A stretch of 33,344 nt of DNA, taken from an uncultured Pelagibacteraceae bacterium. GTDB taxonomy: Bacteria; Pseudomonadota; Alphaproteobacteria; Pelagibacterales; Pelagibacteraceae. Position numbers and translations under genes: made by a program. Positions within the stretch are counted from its first letter, which is position 1. Each line of letters opens with the position of its first letter. Shown one piece after another: positions 1 through 8,685 of this stretch. The DNA lies in NCBI GenBank assembly GCA_902516625.1, contig CABXYU010000009.1:1-33344 (forward strand), read 5' to 3'. The notes beneath the pieces were generated by a model. The model saw nothing but the letters and a program-made list of their open reading frames with translations. It was not told where the DNA came from and searched no databases.

Positions 1-88
1 TAAAGGAAAAAAACATATGGTTAGAAAATATAATTTATCATTGCTCTTTATTCTGTCGTAATTATTTATTAAATTTCTAATCATTAAT
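1..88. other. Window-edge spacer, nothing recognised
   Basis: This AT-rich stretch lies downstream of the initiator tRNA on the minus strand. I see no open frame of useful length, no strong hairpin followed by a T-tract, and no repeat. It probably continues into whatever lies beyond the window. Confidence 0.5.
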
Positions 89-165
<77 letters not shown>

Positions 166-171
166 GTATAA

Positions 172-366
172 CTAAATTCTGTTTTTAAGTTTATTAAGCT
201 TCTTAACTCTTTTAATGTTTTCCTGCAGAATTCTCTTTTTTTTCTCTGAGGGTTTTTCGTAAGTGTTCTTCAATTTAATAACTTTAAAAAAACCATCTCT
301 CTGGAGTTTTCTTTTAAGAACTCTCAAAGCCTGTTCAACATTATTATCTTTTACTTCTATTTTAAT
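172..366 (-). CDS. rpsU: 30S ribosomal protein S21, probable ATT start
   Basis: Small basic protein of the 30S subunit, placed near the anti-Shine-Dalgarno region of 16S rRNA and needed for efficient initiation. The family core is clear: VKDNNVEQAL, then LKRKLQRDGFF, then YEKPSEKKKR, with a Lys-rich tail. The frame can be opened at a TTG at 378, but that codon overlaps the only strong Shine-Dalgarno (GGAGGT, 371-376). S21 relatives normally begin about three residues before the VKDNNV-like segment. Starting at ATT (364-366) gives MKIEVKDNNV, the usual family start, with GGAGG 5 nt upstream. I therefore choose ATT, giving 64 residues; the TTG version would be 68. It is the last protein gene before the initiator tRNA. 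Confidence 0.9.
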   Translation of the reverse strand: MKIEVKDNNVEQALRVLKRKLQRDGFFKVIKLKNTYEKPSEKKKRILQENIKRVKKLNKLKNRI

Positions 367-370
367 AACT

Positions 371-376
371 ACCTCC
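371..376 (-). promoter_or_regulatory. Shine-Dalgarno that decides the rpsU start
   Basis: GGAGGT on the minus strand is a near-perfect match to the 16S rRNA tail. It lies inside the longer TTG-started reading frame and is correctly spaced (5 nt after GGAGG) only for the ATT at 364-366. No comparable site precedes the TTG at 376-378. Confidence 0.7.
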
Positions 377-437
377 AAAAAGACGACTTGTTAACATTTT
401 TATAATTTTATGTCTATCTAAATAATTTTTCAAAATT

Positions 438-1004
438 TTAGGCTTGGTTTAATTTTTCTTTTAGTTTTTTTTCTCTTTTTATTCTTCTTTCAGCTTTTTC
501 TATCGCTTCGACTAGATCTTTTTGACTAAACAGATTTAAAGCAACAGGGTCTTTTGGATTCAAATTATTATAATTCCAGTAACTTTTATTCCTTATTGAG
601 GTGACAGAGTTTTTAGTTATTCCTACAAGCTTAGCTATTTGAGAATCTTTTAAGATATTATGTTGTTTTATAAGCCAAAGAGCAGAATCTGGTTTATCTT
701 GTCTTTTTGAAAGAGGTACGTACTTTTTAATTTTTTTTTCAGAATTTGAAATTTCAATATCTGAGCTTTTAATTTGAAGTGGTCTACTTTCGTCATCTGA
801 TGACAGATTGATTTCTTCTCTCGAAAGCTGACCAGAAATAATTGGATTATAAGCTTTAATTCCTTTTGCAACCTCTCCATCAGCAATACCTTGAACTTCA
901 ACCTCATGAAGTTTACAAAAGTCTGCAATTTGTTTAAAAGTAAGTGTTGTATTTTCAACAAGCCAAACAGCTGTTGCCATTGGCATTAAAGGTGCATTTG
1001 ACAT
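438..1004 (-). CDS. trcR: TrcR/DUF1013 family cell-cycle regulator
   Basis: An 188-residue protein of the alphaproteobacteria-restricted DUF1013 family, named TrcR, which is linked to RNA polymerase and cell-cycle transcription in Caulobacter-type bacteria. Family signatures seen: an N-terminal MATAVWLVENTTL block, then FKQIADFCKLHEVEV, a GQLSREEI motif, and a second helical block with DSALWLIKQHNILKDSQIAKL followed by GITKNSVTSI. The two similar blocks look like paired helix-turn-helix modules. The C-terminus (about 160-188) is a Lys/Glu-rich helix. The ATG follows the rpmE stop codon with no gap, so translation is probably coupled to rpmE. Family assignment is firm; a cell-cycle role in this streamlined organism is inferred from the family only. 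Confidence 0.88.
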   Translation of the reverse strand: MSNAPLMPMATAVWLVENTTLTFKQIADFCKLHEVEVQGIADGEVAKGIKAYNPIISGQLSREEINLSSDDESRPLQIKSSDIEISNSEKKIKKYVPLSKRQDKPDSALWLIKQHNILKDSQIAKLVGITKNSVTSIRNKSYWNYNNLNPKDPVALNLFSQKDLVEAIEKAERRIKREKKLKEKLNQA

Positions 1005-1235
1005 TTAATTTTTTTTTTCTGATTTAAAATTTTGAAATTTTTTGTTAAACTTACTTATTCTACCTTTGTCCATAAGCTTTTGCTTTCCACCTGTCCAAGC
1101 AGAATGAGATTTTGGATCAATTTCTAGTTTTAGAATGTCGCCCTCGGCTCCCCATGTAGATTTTGTTTCAAACTGTGTTCCATCAGTCATCTCTACTTTT
1201 ATTTTATGGTAGTTTGGGTGTATCTTTTTTTTCAT
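1005..1235 (-). CDS. rpmE: 50S ribosomal protein L31, zinc-free type
   Basis: A 76-residue bL31. Seen: [18 protein letters not shown] near the start, STWGAEGD in the middle, and [11 protein letters not shown] with RISKFNKKF near the end. The four-Cys zinc-binding set of the C+ form is absent: the protein contains no cysteine, so this is the C- form common in alphaproteobacteria. bL31 bridges the large subunit to the 30S head. It lies 35 nt downstream of suhB and directly abuts trcR, within a translation-rich minus-strand operon. Confidence 0.95.
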   Translation of the reverse strand: MKKKIHPNYHKIKVEMTDGTQFETKSTWGAEGDILKLEIDPKSHSAWTGGKQKLMDKGRISKFNKKFQNFKSEKKN

Positions 1236-1270
1236 TTCGAGATTTATAGCAAAAGATTATTTTAAAACAA

Positions 1271-2011
1271 TTAAAACTTACTTAATTTTTCTTTAAATTT
1301 TGCATTTATATCGATACTTGAGGCTATAACTTTTATATTTTGAGTTCTGTTAAGGTCTATATCATTCATTACTCCTCCAGCTTCTTTGATTAAAATAATA
1401 CCTGCTGCGATATCCCATAAGTTTAAATCTTCTTGAAAGTAACCGTCATAACGTCCTGAAGCTACATAAGCCATGTCTAGTGCGGCACAACCAGTTTTTC
1501 TAATTGGTAAATCCATTATAAGATCATTTTTACCACCTGATGCAAAAAGACAATCATTGATATTATTTTTTCGTGAGGTTCTTATTCTTTGATTATTAAA
1601 AAAAGCTCCATTATTTTTTTCTGCAAAAAACATCTCATCTTTTATCGGATCGTAAATTAAACCAGACACGATTTCATTATCTGTTTTAAGAGCAATAGAA
1701 ATTGCAAAATGTGGAATACCATGTAAAAAATTAATAGTTCCATCAATTGGATCTATAATCCAGGTATTTGACAAATCTTTATTATTTTCCGAGCCATTCT
1801 CCTCACTAATAAAGGAGTAATTCGGTCTTGCTTTTTTCAATTCTTCAATGATTATTTTCTCAACTTTTATATCTGAATTTGTGACAAAATCTCTTGGACC
1901 TTTTTTAGAGACTTGTAAATTTTCTACCTCACCAAAGTCTCTTATTAAAATTTTTGAAGCCTTTTCACTAGCTTTAATCATTAAATTTAAATTTGCTGAT
2001 ATTGATTTCAT
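1271..2011 (-). CDS. suhB: Inositol monophosphatase family phosphatase (SuhB-like)
   Basis: A 246-residue member of the Mg-dependent, Li-sensitive inositol monophosphatase fold. The metal-binding motifs are intact: FISEENG (about 67-73), the DPIDGT signature at 87-92 followed by INF, and WD at 199-200 before the IAAG helix. In many bacteria the SuhB relative also acts in ribosomal RNA antitermination with NusA/RNA polymerase. The neighbours here (efp, rpmE, rpsU, initiator tRNA) fit that role. Whether this protein hydrolyses inositol phosphate, another sugar phosphate, or mainly serves transcription cannot be told from sequence. It starts 5 nt after the efp stop. Confidence 0.87.
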   Translation of the reverse strand: MKSISANLNLMIKASEKASKILIRDFGEVENLQVSKKGPRDFVTNSDIKVEKIIIEELKKARPNYSFISEENGSENNKDLSNTWIIDPIDGTINFLHGIPHFAISIALKTDNEIVSGLIYDPIKDEMFFAEKNNGAFFNNQRIRTSRKNNINDCLFASGGKNDLIMDLPIRKTGCAALDMAYVASGRYDGYFQEDLNLWDIAAGIILIKEAGGVMNDIDLNRTQNIKVIASSIDINAKFKEKLSKF

Positions 2012-2016
2012 TACAA

Positions 2017-2577
2017 TTAAATTTTCTTAATATATTCTAAATTTCTTGTATCAATAATCACATTATCTCCAGCCTCTATAAAAGGAGGTACTTGAATATT
2101 TAGGCCATTATCCAATGTCGCGGGTTTATAAGATGAGGAAACTGTTTGACCTTTTAATGCCACATCGGTTGAATCTATCTTGCAGGTAACTTGATTTGGA
2201 AGCCCTACTGATATTGGAGACTCATTATAAAAGGACAATGTTACCTCAAGATTTTCCGTTAACAATTTACCTTTTTCTCCTACTATTTCTTTTTTGATTT
2301 CTATTTGTTCAAATGATTTAGGATTCATAAAAAAATAATTCATTTCATCCTCATAAATGTAGTTAAAACTAGTTTCTTCTAAAGATGCTTTTTCCACAGT
2401 TTCGTTTGATCTAAATCTTTCATTTAGTTTAGTATTTTTATTTACACTTTTCATTTCTACTTGCGCAAAGGCACCTCCTTTCCCAGGTTTTACATGTTGA
2501 GTTTTAAGAACTTGCCATAGGTCTCCTTTATATTCTAACAACATTCCAACTCTGATTTCACCAGCATTAATTTTCAT
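2017..2577 (-). CDS. efp: Translation elongation factor P
   Basis: EF-P binds between the P and E sites and rescues ribosomes stalled at consecutive prolines. The 186-residue length is standard. The N-terminal KOW-like domain carries the loop KPGKGGAF at 30-37; Lys33 is the position that is beta-lysylated in bacteria using EpmA/EpmB. The two OB domains follow, ending with the family-typical block VPPFIEAGDNVIIDTRNLEY. The ATG overlaps the thiE stop by 4 nt (ATGA), implying coupled translation. No EpmA gene is in this window, so the modification state is unknown. Confidence 0.97.
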   Translation of the reverse strand: MKINAGEIRVGMLLEYKGDLWQVLKTQHVKPGKGGAFAQVEMKSVNKNTKLNERFRSNETVEKASLEETSFNYIYEDEMNYFFMNPKSFEQIEIKKEIVGEKGKLLTENLEVTLSFYNESPISVGLPNQVTCKIDSTDVALKGQTVSSSYKPATLDNGLNIQVPPFIEAGDNVIIDTRNLEYIKKI

Positions 2578-3188
2578 TTTAATTTTTTTATTGCATCACT
2601 TGGTTTAAATTTTTTATTTTTCCAGATGTAGCTTGAAATAGCTAAAAAGTTAGCTTTATTCAACAGAAGTTTTTTATAATTATCAGAATTTATACCACCA
2701 ATTGCTACTATTGGAGTTTTTGTAATTTTTCTGGCTTTTTTCAGCAAAGTAATTGAAGCTTTGTATTTTACTCTTTTAGTTTTTGAAAAATTGAAAGCCC
2801 CAAAAGCTATATAATCAGCTTTATTTTTTGAAGCAGTTTTTGCTAAGCCAATTGAATTGTGACATGTAATTCCAATTATTTTGTTGCCAATAATTTTCCT
2901 AGCTTCTAAGAGACTCATATCTTTTTGACCCAAATGGCAACCGTCAGCATCTAATTCTTTAGCAAGATAAACATCATCATTAATTAAAAATTTTACATTA
3001 AATCTTTTACATATATTTTTTATTTTTCTTCCAATTAACAATTTTTTTTTGAAGCTTAATTTTTTTAGTCTTAATTGAAAAAAACCTACTTTTTTTTGCT
3101 TAAGCACATTAATCAAATTAATATAAAAAGCTTTATCAATTTTTAATGGTGAAATAAGGTAAATAAATTTTTTATTATTAAATCTCAA
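2574..3188 (-). CDS. thiE: Thiamine-phosphate synthase (ThiE-like)
   Basis: ThiE joins hydroxymethylpyrimidine diphosphate to the thiazole phosphate to give thiamine phosphate. The 204-residue TIM-barrel protein shows LINDDVYLAKELDADGCHLGQ (split: LINDD 68-72, HLGQ 85-88), IIGITCHN, an altered GAFNFSKTK where the family usually has GPIFxTxTK, and PIVAIGGIN. Most motifs are kept, so function is likely, but the phosphate loop is divergent. Translation starts at TTG inside the last 11 nt of fba; no later Met fits. It sits between sugar-phosphate genes and efp, in the operon that begins with the thiamine-dependent transketolase. No TPP riboswitch was seen upstream. Confidence 0.82.
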   Translation of the reverse strand: MRFNNKKFIYLISPLKIDKAFYINLINVLKQKKVGFFQLRLKKLSFKKKLLIGRKIKNICKRFNVKFLINDDVYLAKELDADGCHLGQKDMSLLEARKIIGNKIIGITCHNSIGLAKTASKNKADYIAFGAFNFSKTKRVKYKASITLLKKARKITKTPIVAIGGINSDNYKKLLLNKANFLAISSYIWKNKKFKPSDAIKKLK

Positions 3189-4185
3189 GATCTTTAGACC
3201 ACATTCCTTGAGCTGCTAGTGAATTCATTTTTGCACGATGATTAAAAACTTTTTGAGTGCCCTCAACATTTTGTATATCTTTTGACCAAAATTTTAAAGC
3301 ACTTTGTTGAAGGGCTCGTCCAAAAGAGTAACTCATTATAAAATTTGTATTATTATTTTTATTAATTAAATTAAGATTTTCTGTTGCTTCAATTTCAGAC
3401 TGACCTCCAGATAGAAAAGCAATTCCAGGCACTTCAGTTGGGACCGAATTTTTTAAACATTTTAAAGTTAAATTTGCCACTTCTTCATTCGAAATTTTAT
3501 CTTTAGATCTATTTCCAGCTAAAATCATATTAGGCTTAAGTATAATTCCTTTTAAATCAACTTTATGTAAGATTAACTCATCAAAACATTTTTTTATTAC
3601 TTCTGAAGTTTTTTCATAACAATCATTTGCTGAATGTTCGCCATCCATCAAAACTTCTGGTTCAACTATTGGAACCATTTTGCATTCTTGGACTAACGCC
3701 GAATATCTTGCTAATGCATGAGCATTGGTATGTATTGAAAGCTCACTTGGATAATTTTTTGAAATATTATAGACACCTCTCCATTTTGTGAATTTTGCGC
3801 CAAGATCATTATATTCTCTCAATCTTTCTCTCAAACCATCTAATCCCTCTGTAATTTTTTCATTAGGAGAGCCAGCTAAAACTTTTGCTCCTGTATCAAC
3901 CTTAATGCCCGGGGCTGATCCCATTTTAGAGATTAGTTCAGGTATCTTATTTTTTTTTGAAGAATCTTGCTTAATAGTTTCATCGTACAAGATTACACCC
4001 CCTATGCATTCAGCCATACTTGAAGCGCTAAATAAAGTCTCTCTGAATAACAACCTATTTTTAGGAGTAGAAGGAACACTTACACTTTCTAATCTTTTGG
4101 TCATTGTGCCAGTGCTCTCATCAGCAGCCAAAATTCCTTTTCCTTTTTCTAAAATTTTAAGAGCTATGTTATTTAATTCCGACAT
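3178..4185 (-). CDS. Fructose-bisphosphate aldolase, class I
   Basis: Reversibly splits fructose 1,6-bisphosphate into dihydroxyacetone phosphate and glyceraldehyde 3-phosphate through a Schiff base, without metal. The 335-residue protein has the eukaryote-like class I pattern: KGILAADESTGTMTKRL near the start, KWR at 134-136, IVEPEVL around 173-179, and the Schiff-base Lys217 in GIILKPNM. FLSGGQSEIEAT near the C-terminal third is the other family signature. The gene is 1 nt from pgk and overlaps thiE by 11 nt, so tkt-gap-pgk-fba-thiE-efp reads as one operon. With no phosphofructokinase nearby, a mainly gluconeogenic direction is plausible. Confidence 0.96.
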   Translation of the reverse strand: MSELNNIALKILEKGKGILAADESTGTMTKRLESVSVPSTPKNRLLFRETLFSASSMAECIGGVILYDETIKQDSSKKNKIPELISKMGSAPGIKVDTGAKVLAGSPNEKITEGLDGLRERLREYNDLGAKFTKWRGVYNISKNYPSELSIHTNAHALARYSALVQECKMVPIVEPEVLMDGEHSANDCYEKTSEVIKKCFDELILHKVDLKGIILKPNMILAGNRSKDKISNEEVANLTLKCLKNSVPTEVPGIAFLSGGQSEIEATENLNLINKNNNTNFIMSYSFGRALQQSALKFWSKDIQNVEGTQKVFNHRAKMNSLAAQGMWSKDLEI

Positions 4186-4186
4186 A

Positions 4187-5365
4187 TTACTTTAAAGCTT
4201 TTATACCAGGAAGTTCTTTTCCTTCAAGGTATTCTAAAAATGCACCACCAGCAGTTGAAACAAAATCAAAATCTTCGATAGTATTAATTTGGTTTATACA
4301 TGCAATCGTATCCCCACCTCCGACCACAGAATAAATTGATTTATCTTTATTTTTTTTTAAGATTGTTTTTGCTATTTGGTGACTACCATTTGCAAAAACT
4401 GGATTCTCAAAATAACCAGCTGGACCATTCCATAAAACAGTTGCACTGCCTTCAATTATATCTTGTATCTTATTTATAGTTATTGGACCTATGTCTAAAA
4501 TGAAATCATCATTTTTTACATTATTAAGCTCTTTGATTTCAGCATTATTTTCCATTGATTTGCCAACTACTACATCTTCAGGATAGATAATATTACAAGA
4601 ATGATTTTTTGCAGTTTTAAAAATATCATCAATAATTGAATCACAGTTATCTTCTTTAATTGATTTTCCTATAGGGTGCCCAAGGTAATGCAGAATATTA
4701 TTTGCCATTCCTCCTACAATAATAATGTTATCAAACTTGGGTATTAAATTTTTTATTATACCGATTTTAGTTGAGATTTTTGATCCTCCAATTATGCATG
4801 AGACAGGTTTTTTAATTTCGGTTGTAACTTTCTTTAATGCGTTAATTTCAGTCTCTAACTGCAGCCCTGCATATGATGGCATAAAGTCAGTAATTTTACT
4901 TATGGAGGCGTGAGCTCTGTGAGAACAAGAAAAAGCATCATTAACAAATATATCGGCAAGTTTTGATAGATGTTTTGAGAAATTAGAATCATTTTTCTCT
5001 TCTTGCTCAAAAAATCTAATATTTTCTAAAAAAACAATTTGCTCGTTTGAGGCATCGAATAAATCTTCTCTTTTTAATCCTAAGATATTACCTTGTACTA
5101 AGCTTACTTTTTGGTTTAATTTTTTTTCTATGTTTTTGCAAATTGGCTTCAGCGAAAGATCTTCATTAATTTTGCCCTTAGGTCGACCAATATGAGAAAT
5201 AATTAAAATCTTTGATTTTTTTTTAATCAAAAAATTTATAACTGGTAATACTTTATCTATTCTTGTTTCATCTGTGATTATTCCATTTTTGATTGGAACG
5301 TTAAGATCTAATCTCAACAAAACTCTTTTTCCACTCAGATTCTCTTGATCTTTTATGTATTTCAT
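4187..5365 (-). CDS. pgk: Phosphoglycerate kinase
   Basis: Transfers phosphate between 1,3-bisphosphoglycerate and ADP in the cytosol. The 392-residue length is normal. Seen: RVLLRLDLNVPI at about 14-25, ISHIGRPKG, the FVNDAFSCSHRAHAS substrate block, CIIGGSKISTKI for nucleotide binding, GPITI/WNGPAGYFE, and the closing VVGGGDTIA and STAGGAFLEYLEGKELPG motifs. The ATG overlaps the gap stop by one base (TAATG), a tight coupling typical of this operon. Nothing is missing or out of frame. Confidence 0.98.
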   Translation of the reverse strand: MKYIKDQENLSGKRVLLRLDLNVPIKNGIITDETRIDKVLPVINFLIKKKSKILIISHIGRPKGKINEDLSLKPICKNIEKKLNQKVSLVQGNILGLKREDLFDASNEQIVFLENIRFFEQEEKNDSNFSKHLSKLADIFVNDAFSCSHRAHASISKITDFMPSYAGLQLETEINALKKVTTEIKKPVSCIIGGSKISTKIGIIKNLIPKFDNIIIVGGMANNILHYLGHPIGKSIKEDNCDSIIDDIFKTAKNHSCNIIYPEDVVVGKSMENNAEIKELNNVKNDDFILDIGPITINKIQDIIEGSATVLWNGPAGYFENPVFANGSHQIAKTILKKNKDKSIYSVVGGGDTIACINQINTIEDFDFVSTAGGAFLEYLEGKELPGIKALK

Positions 5366-6366
5366 TAAGAAATTTTATGAATATATTCCACTATATCACA
5401 CATTCTATTTGAAAAGCCCCACTCATTATCATACCATGCAGAAATCTTACCCATGTTTTTTCCCACAACATTTGTCAAGTTTGCATCAACAATTGATGAC
5501 GCAGGATTATGATTAAAATCTATTGATACAAGTTTTTCATATGTAATTTCTAGAATCTTATTTTTTTGGCTAAAGTTTTGAAATGCTGAATTAACTTTCT
5601 CTACACTCAAATCTTTTTTTGTACAGAAAACAAGTTCGACTAAAGAAACATTTGGTGTGGGCACTCTCATTGCAATACCTTCCAATTTCCCCTTAAGAGA
5701 TGGTATAATCTCGCCAATTGCCTTTGATGCACCGGTCGAAGTTGGCACTATAGATTGACCAGCAGACCTTGCTCTTCTTGGATCTTTGTGGGAATTATCT
5801 AAAATTCTTTGATCACTTGTAAAAGCATGAATGGTTGTCATGAAACCTTTTACAATCTCAAAATTTTCATTTAAAACATGAGCTACAGGAGCAAGACAAT
5901 TTGTTGTGCAAGAAGCAGCAGAAATAATTTTATCATTTTTTTTGAGCCCTGACTCATTAACCCCGAACACAATAGTTTTATCAGCATTTTTACAAGGAGC
6001 TGAAACAATTACTTTTTTTGCTCCATTTTTCAGATGAGGTTCCAATTTATCTTTAGAGTTAAATTTTCCAGTGCATTCAAAAACATAATCCACATCATAT
6101 TTTTTCCAATGAATATTATTCAAATCTGTTTCTTGACTAAAGGTAATTTTATTCTTGTTTATGATTAAGTGCTCGTCATCAAAATCAATGTCAGCATCAA
6201 ATTTTCCATGAATTGAATCATATTTTAGAAGAGAGGAACAAGTTTCAGAATTTGTTCTATTATTAATATGTTTGATCTCAACATTTTTGTCATTATTTTC
6301 TATTATAGATCGAACAATCATTCTCCCTATTCTTCCCATTCCGTTAATACCAACTTTAATTTTCAT
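5365..6366 (-). CDS. gap: Glyceraldehyde-3-phosphate dehydrogenase, possible NADP-tolerant type
   Basis: Interconverts glyceraldehyde 3-phosphate and 1,3-bisphosphoglycerate. The 333-residue protein has the Rossmann start [11 protein letters not shown], catalytic Cys153 in [12 protein letters not shown], and PTSTGASKA after the S-loop. Three cofactor positions are notable. The Asp that usually contacts the NAD ribose (IND motif) is Asn36 here (HINNRTN), and the S-loop has Asn191-Ser192 where NAD-specific enzymes tend to have Leu-Pro. That combination is associated with NADP use, as in GapB or plastid-type enzymes. Cofactor use here is inference. The gene overlaps tkt upstream by 4 nt and pgk downstream by 1 nt. 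Confidence 0.97.
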   Translation of the reverse strand: MKIKVGINGMGRIGRMIVRSIIENNDKNVEIKHINNRTNSETCSSLLKYDSIHGKFDADIDFDDEHLIINKNKITFSQETDLNNIHWKKYDVDYVFECTGKFNSKDKLEPHLKNGAKKVIVSAPCKNADKTIVFGVNESGLKKNDKIISAASCTTNCLAPVAHVLNENFEIVKGFMTTIHAFTSDQRILDNSHKDPRRARSAGQSIVPTSTGASKAIGEIIPSLKGKLEGIAMRVPTPNVSLVELVFCTKKDLSVEKVNSAFQNFSQKNKILEITYEKLVSIDFNHNPASSIVDANLTNVVGKNMGKISAWYDNEWGFSNRMCDIVEYIHKIS

Positions 6367-8306
6367 AATTTTTCTTTAATCTTTTTGATAATATTTTCTA
6401 TGTTAAGTCCAAAATAATCATATATTTGTTTATGTGGAGCGCTTTTCCCAAAATCATTTATTCCAAAATTTAATCCATTTTTACCAGTATATTTTTTCCA
6501 GTAATCTGTTTCTGATGCTTCTATAGACACAACGAGATCAGTTTCAGATAAAATTTTATTTTTATGGCCTTCACTTTGTTGGTCAAATAATTCATGACAA
6601 GGCATTGATATCACCTTTGAATAAATACCATCTGTGGCTAATTTATGACCCACTTCCACAGCTAAGCTGGTTTCTGATCCAGTTGCTATTATTGTTAAAC
6701 TTATACTATCTCCAGTTCTTAAAATTTCATAAGCACCATAGGAAGACTCATTTTTAGAAGTACCTATAATTCTTACGGGATTTATACTTTGTCTAGTTAA
6801 TGCAATTACACTTGGTGTGTGTTTACTTTCGATTGCCAATTGCCAACATTCAAATGTTTCAATCAAATCTGAGGGCCTAAAGACATTTAAATTTGGAATA
6901 GATCTTAAACTTGACAATTGTTCTATAGGTTGGTGTGTTGGCCCGTCTTCACCAAGACCAATGGAGTCATGTGTAAACACGTAAATCACTTTTTGTTTCA
7001 TCATTGCTGCTAGTCTAATTGATGGCTTACAATAATCGCTAAATATTAAAAAAGTACCACCATAAGGGATTAAGTTACTATGAAGCGCAATTCCATTCAT
7101 TATTCCACACATTGCATGTTCTCTCACACCGTAATGAATATAATTTCCTGAAAAATTACCTGGTTTAATCATTCTATGATCTTTAGTTTTAGTATTATTT
7201 GAACCAGCCAAATCAGCAGAACCACCAATCAAGTTTGGCATTTTGACAGCAATATCTAAAAACATCTCTGATGATTTTCTTGTGGCTAATGGTTTCGGGT
7301 TTTTTAAATATTCGCTTTTAATTTTTTTAATCCTATTTTTCAAACTGTCTAAATTTTTATTATTTATAAAAATTTTATTTTTTTTACTTTCATTTTTTTT
7401 TGTTTTTTGAGAAGCTCTCTCTCCAATTTTTCTCCACTCACTCAATAATTCTTTTGGAATTTTAAAGGGCTCGTGACTCCACTTTAGCTTTTTTCTAACA
7501 AGTTTTATTTCATCTTCACCTAAAGGACTTCCATGCGAAGAGGCTTTGCCACTTTTATTTGGAGATCCATATCCGATTTTTGTTTTACAGGAAATAGCTA
7601 TAGGTTTTTTTGATTTTTGTGCTTTTTTAAGTGCTTTAGATATTTCTTTATAATTATGACCATTTATTTTCAAATAATCCCATCCATAACTTTTAAATCT
7701 TTTTTCATGATCTTCTGAAACTGCTAAACTAGTGGGTCCATCAATTGAAATTGAATTGTTATCAAATAACAAGATAAGATTCTTTAACTTCAAATGTCCA
7801 GCCAAGCTTAGTGCTTCATGGCTTATTCCTTCCATTAAACAACCATCACCAGCTAAGACATAAGTTTTATGATCAATAGTTCTTTTACCAAATTTATTTT
7901 TCAAAATTTCTTCAGCCATAGCAAAACCTACTGCATTTGAAATTCCTTGTCCTAGCGGACCAGTGGTAGTTTCTATACCAGTATTTGGATGATATTCAGG
8001 ATGACCCGCACAAATTGAATTCAGTTGTCTAAAATTTTTTATATCATTTATTGAAACACTTTTATAACCAGTTAAATAAAGAAGGGAATAAAGCAACATA
8101 GATCCATGACCTGCTGATAAAATAAACCTATCTCTATTAATCCAATTAGGATCTTTAGGGTTAAAATTTAAAAAATCTTTGAAAAGTACAGTTGCCACAT
8201 CTGCCATTCCCATAGGCATTCCAGGATGACCTGAGTTGGCGCTTTGAACAGCATCAATTGATAGAAATCTTACACAATTAGCTAATTCTTTATATAGTTT
8301 GCTCAA
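6363..8306 (-). CDS. tkt: Transketolase
   Basis: Thiamine-diphosphate enzyme that moves two-carbon units between sugar phosphates in the non-oxidative pentose phosphate pathway. Length 647. Seen: [10 protein letters not shown] with His27, AGHGSMLLY with His67, [10 protein letters not shown] with His102, [12 protein letters not shown], and the cofactor/Mg motif GDGCLMEG starting at 153. The second half has [12 protein letters not shown] with the catalytic Glu and the [19 protein letters not shown] block. Start is TTG at 8304-8306 with AGGA 7 nt upstream; no in-frame ATG precedes the conserved start. It is the first gene of the long minus-strand operon and diverges from the coiled-coil gene across 55 nt. 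Confidence 0.97.
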   Translation of the reverse strand: MSKLYKELANCVRFLSIDAVQSANSGHPGMPMGMADVATVLFKDFLNFNPKDPNWINRDRFILSAGHGSMLLYSLLYLTGYKSVSINDIKNFRQLNSICAGHPEYHPNTGIETTTGPLGQGISNAVGFAMAEEILKNKFGKRTIDHKTYVLAGDGCLMEGISHEALSLAGHLKLKNLILLFDNNSISIDGPTSLAVSEDHEKRFKSYGWDYLKINGHNYKEISKALKKAQKSKKPIAISCKTKIGYGSPNKSGKASSHGSPLGEDEIKLVRKKLKWSHEPFKIPKELLSEWRKIGERASQKTKKNESKKNKIFINNKNLDSLKNRIKKIKSEYLKNPKPLATRKSSEMFLDIAVKMPNLIGGSADLAGSNNTKTKDHRMIKPGNFSGNYIHYGVREHAMCGIMNGIALHSNLIPYGGTFLIFSDYCKPSIRLAAMMKQKVIYVFTHDSIGLGEDGPTHQPIEQLSSLRSIPNLNVFRPSDLIETFECWQLAIESKHTPSVIALTRQSINPVRIIGTSKNESSYGAYEILRTGDSISLTIIATGSETSLAVEVGHKLATDGIYSKVISMPCHELFDQQSEGHKNKILSETDLVVSIEASETDYWKKYTGKNGLNFGINDFGKSAPHKQIYDYFGLNIENIIKKIKEKL

Positions 8307-8346
8307 AAAATTATCCTGTCTAGACTAAGAAGATTCTATTTAATAA

Positions 8347-8352
8347 TATAAT
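8347..8352 (+). promoter_or_regulatory. Candidate -10 for the zapA operon
   Basis: A perfect TATAAT lies in the 55-nt divergent gap, 9 nt before the ATG of the coiled-coil gene. An overlapping register (TAGACT at 8321, 17-nt spacer, TAATAT at 8344) is an alternative. Either would give a leader of only a few bases, and no Shine-Dalgarno is visible, so the mRNA may be leaderless. The region is so AT-rich that chance matches are likely. Confidence 0.3.
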
Positions 8353-8361
8353 TATATATAT

Positions 8362-8685
8362 ATGAATTCTGTGAACGAAAAAGAAAAAAAATTAAATTTT
8401 GCTCTATCAAAATTAAAAAATCTAAATTTAAAAAATCCGGACATAAAAAAAAACATTGAAAACTTAAGCACTCAGAAAAATCAATTAAAAATTGAAAAAC
8501 AGGAATTAGAGGTAAAATACAAAACTCTGGAAGAAGACTACAAAAATTTAAGTAAAAGATTAGATGAGCTTCAAAATAAGGAAAAAATTGAACAAAAAAA
8601 ACAAACAGAATTTTCTGAGAAAATTGATGAATTAAATCAGGAAACAGATACTCTATTAGATGAAATAGATAAATGGCAAATGTAA
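8362..8685 (+). CDS. Small coiled-coil protein upstream of zapA
   Basis: A 107-residue protein that is almost entirely a charged coiled coil (Lys, Glu, Asn, Leu heptads from about residue 5 to 102), with no signal peptide or membrane segment. It overlaps the zapA start by 13 nt. Short coiled-coil proteins of the DUF4164 kind occupy this position next to zapA in many alphaproteobacteria, so I infer a partner in division-ring assembly, but the low-complexity sequence gives no motif to prove it. A frame on the opposite strand is a shadow. No Shine-Dalgarno precedes the ATG. Confidence 0.75.
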   Translation: MNSVNEKEKKLNFALSKLKNLNLKNPDIKKNIENLSTQKNQLKIEKQELEVKYKTLEEDYKNLSKRLDELQNKEKIEQKKQTEFSEKIDELNQETDTLLDEIDKWQM

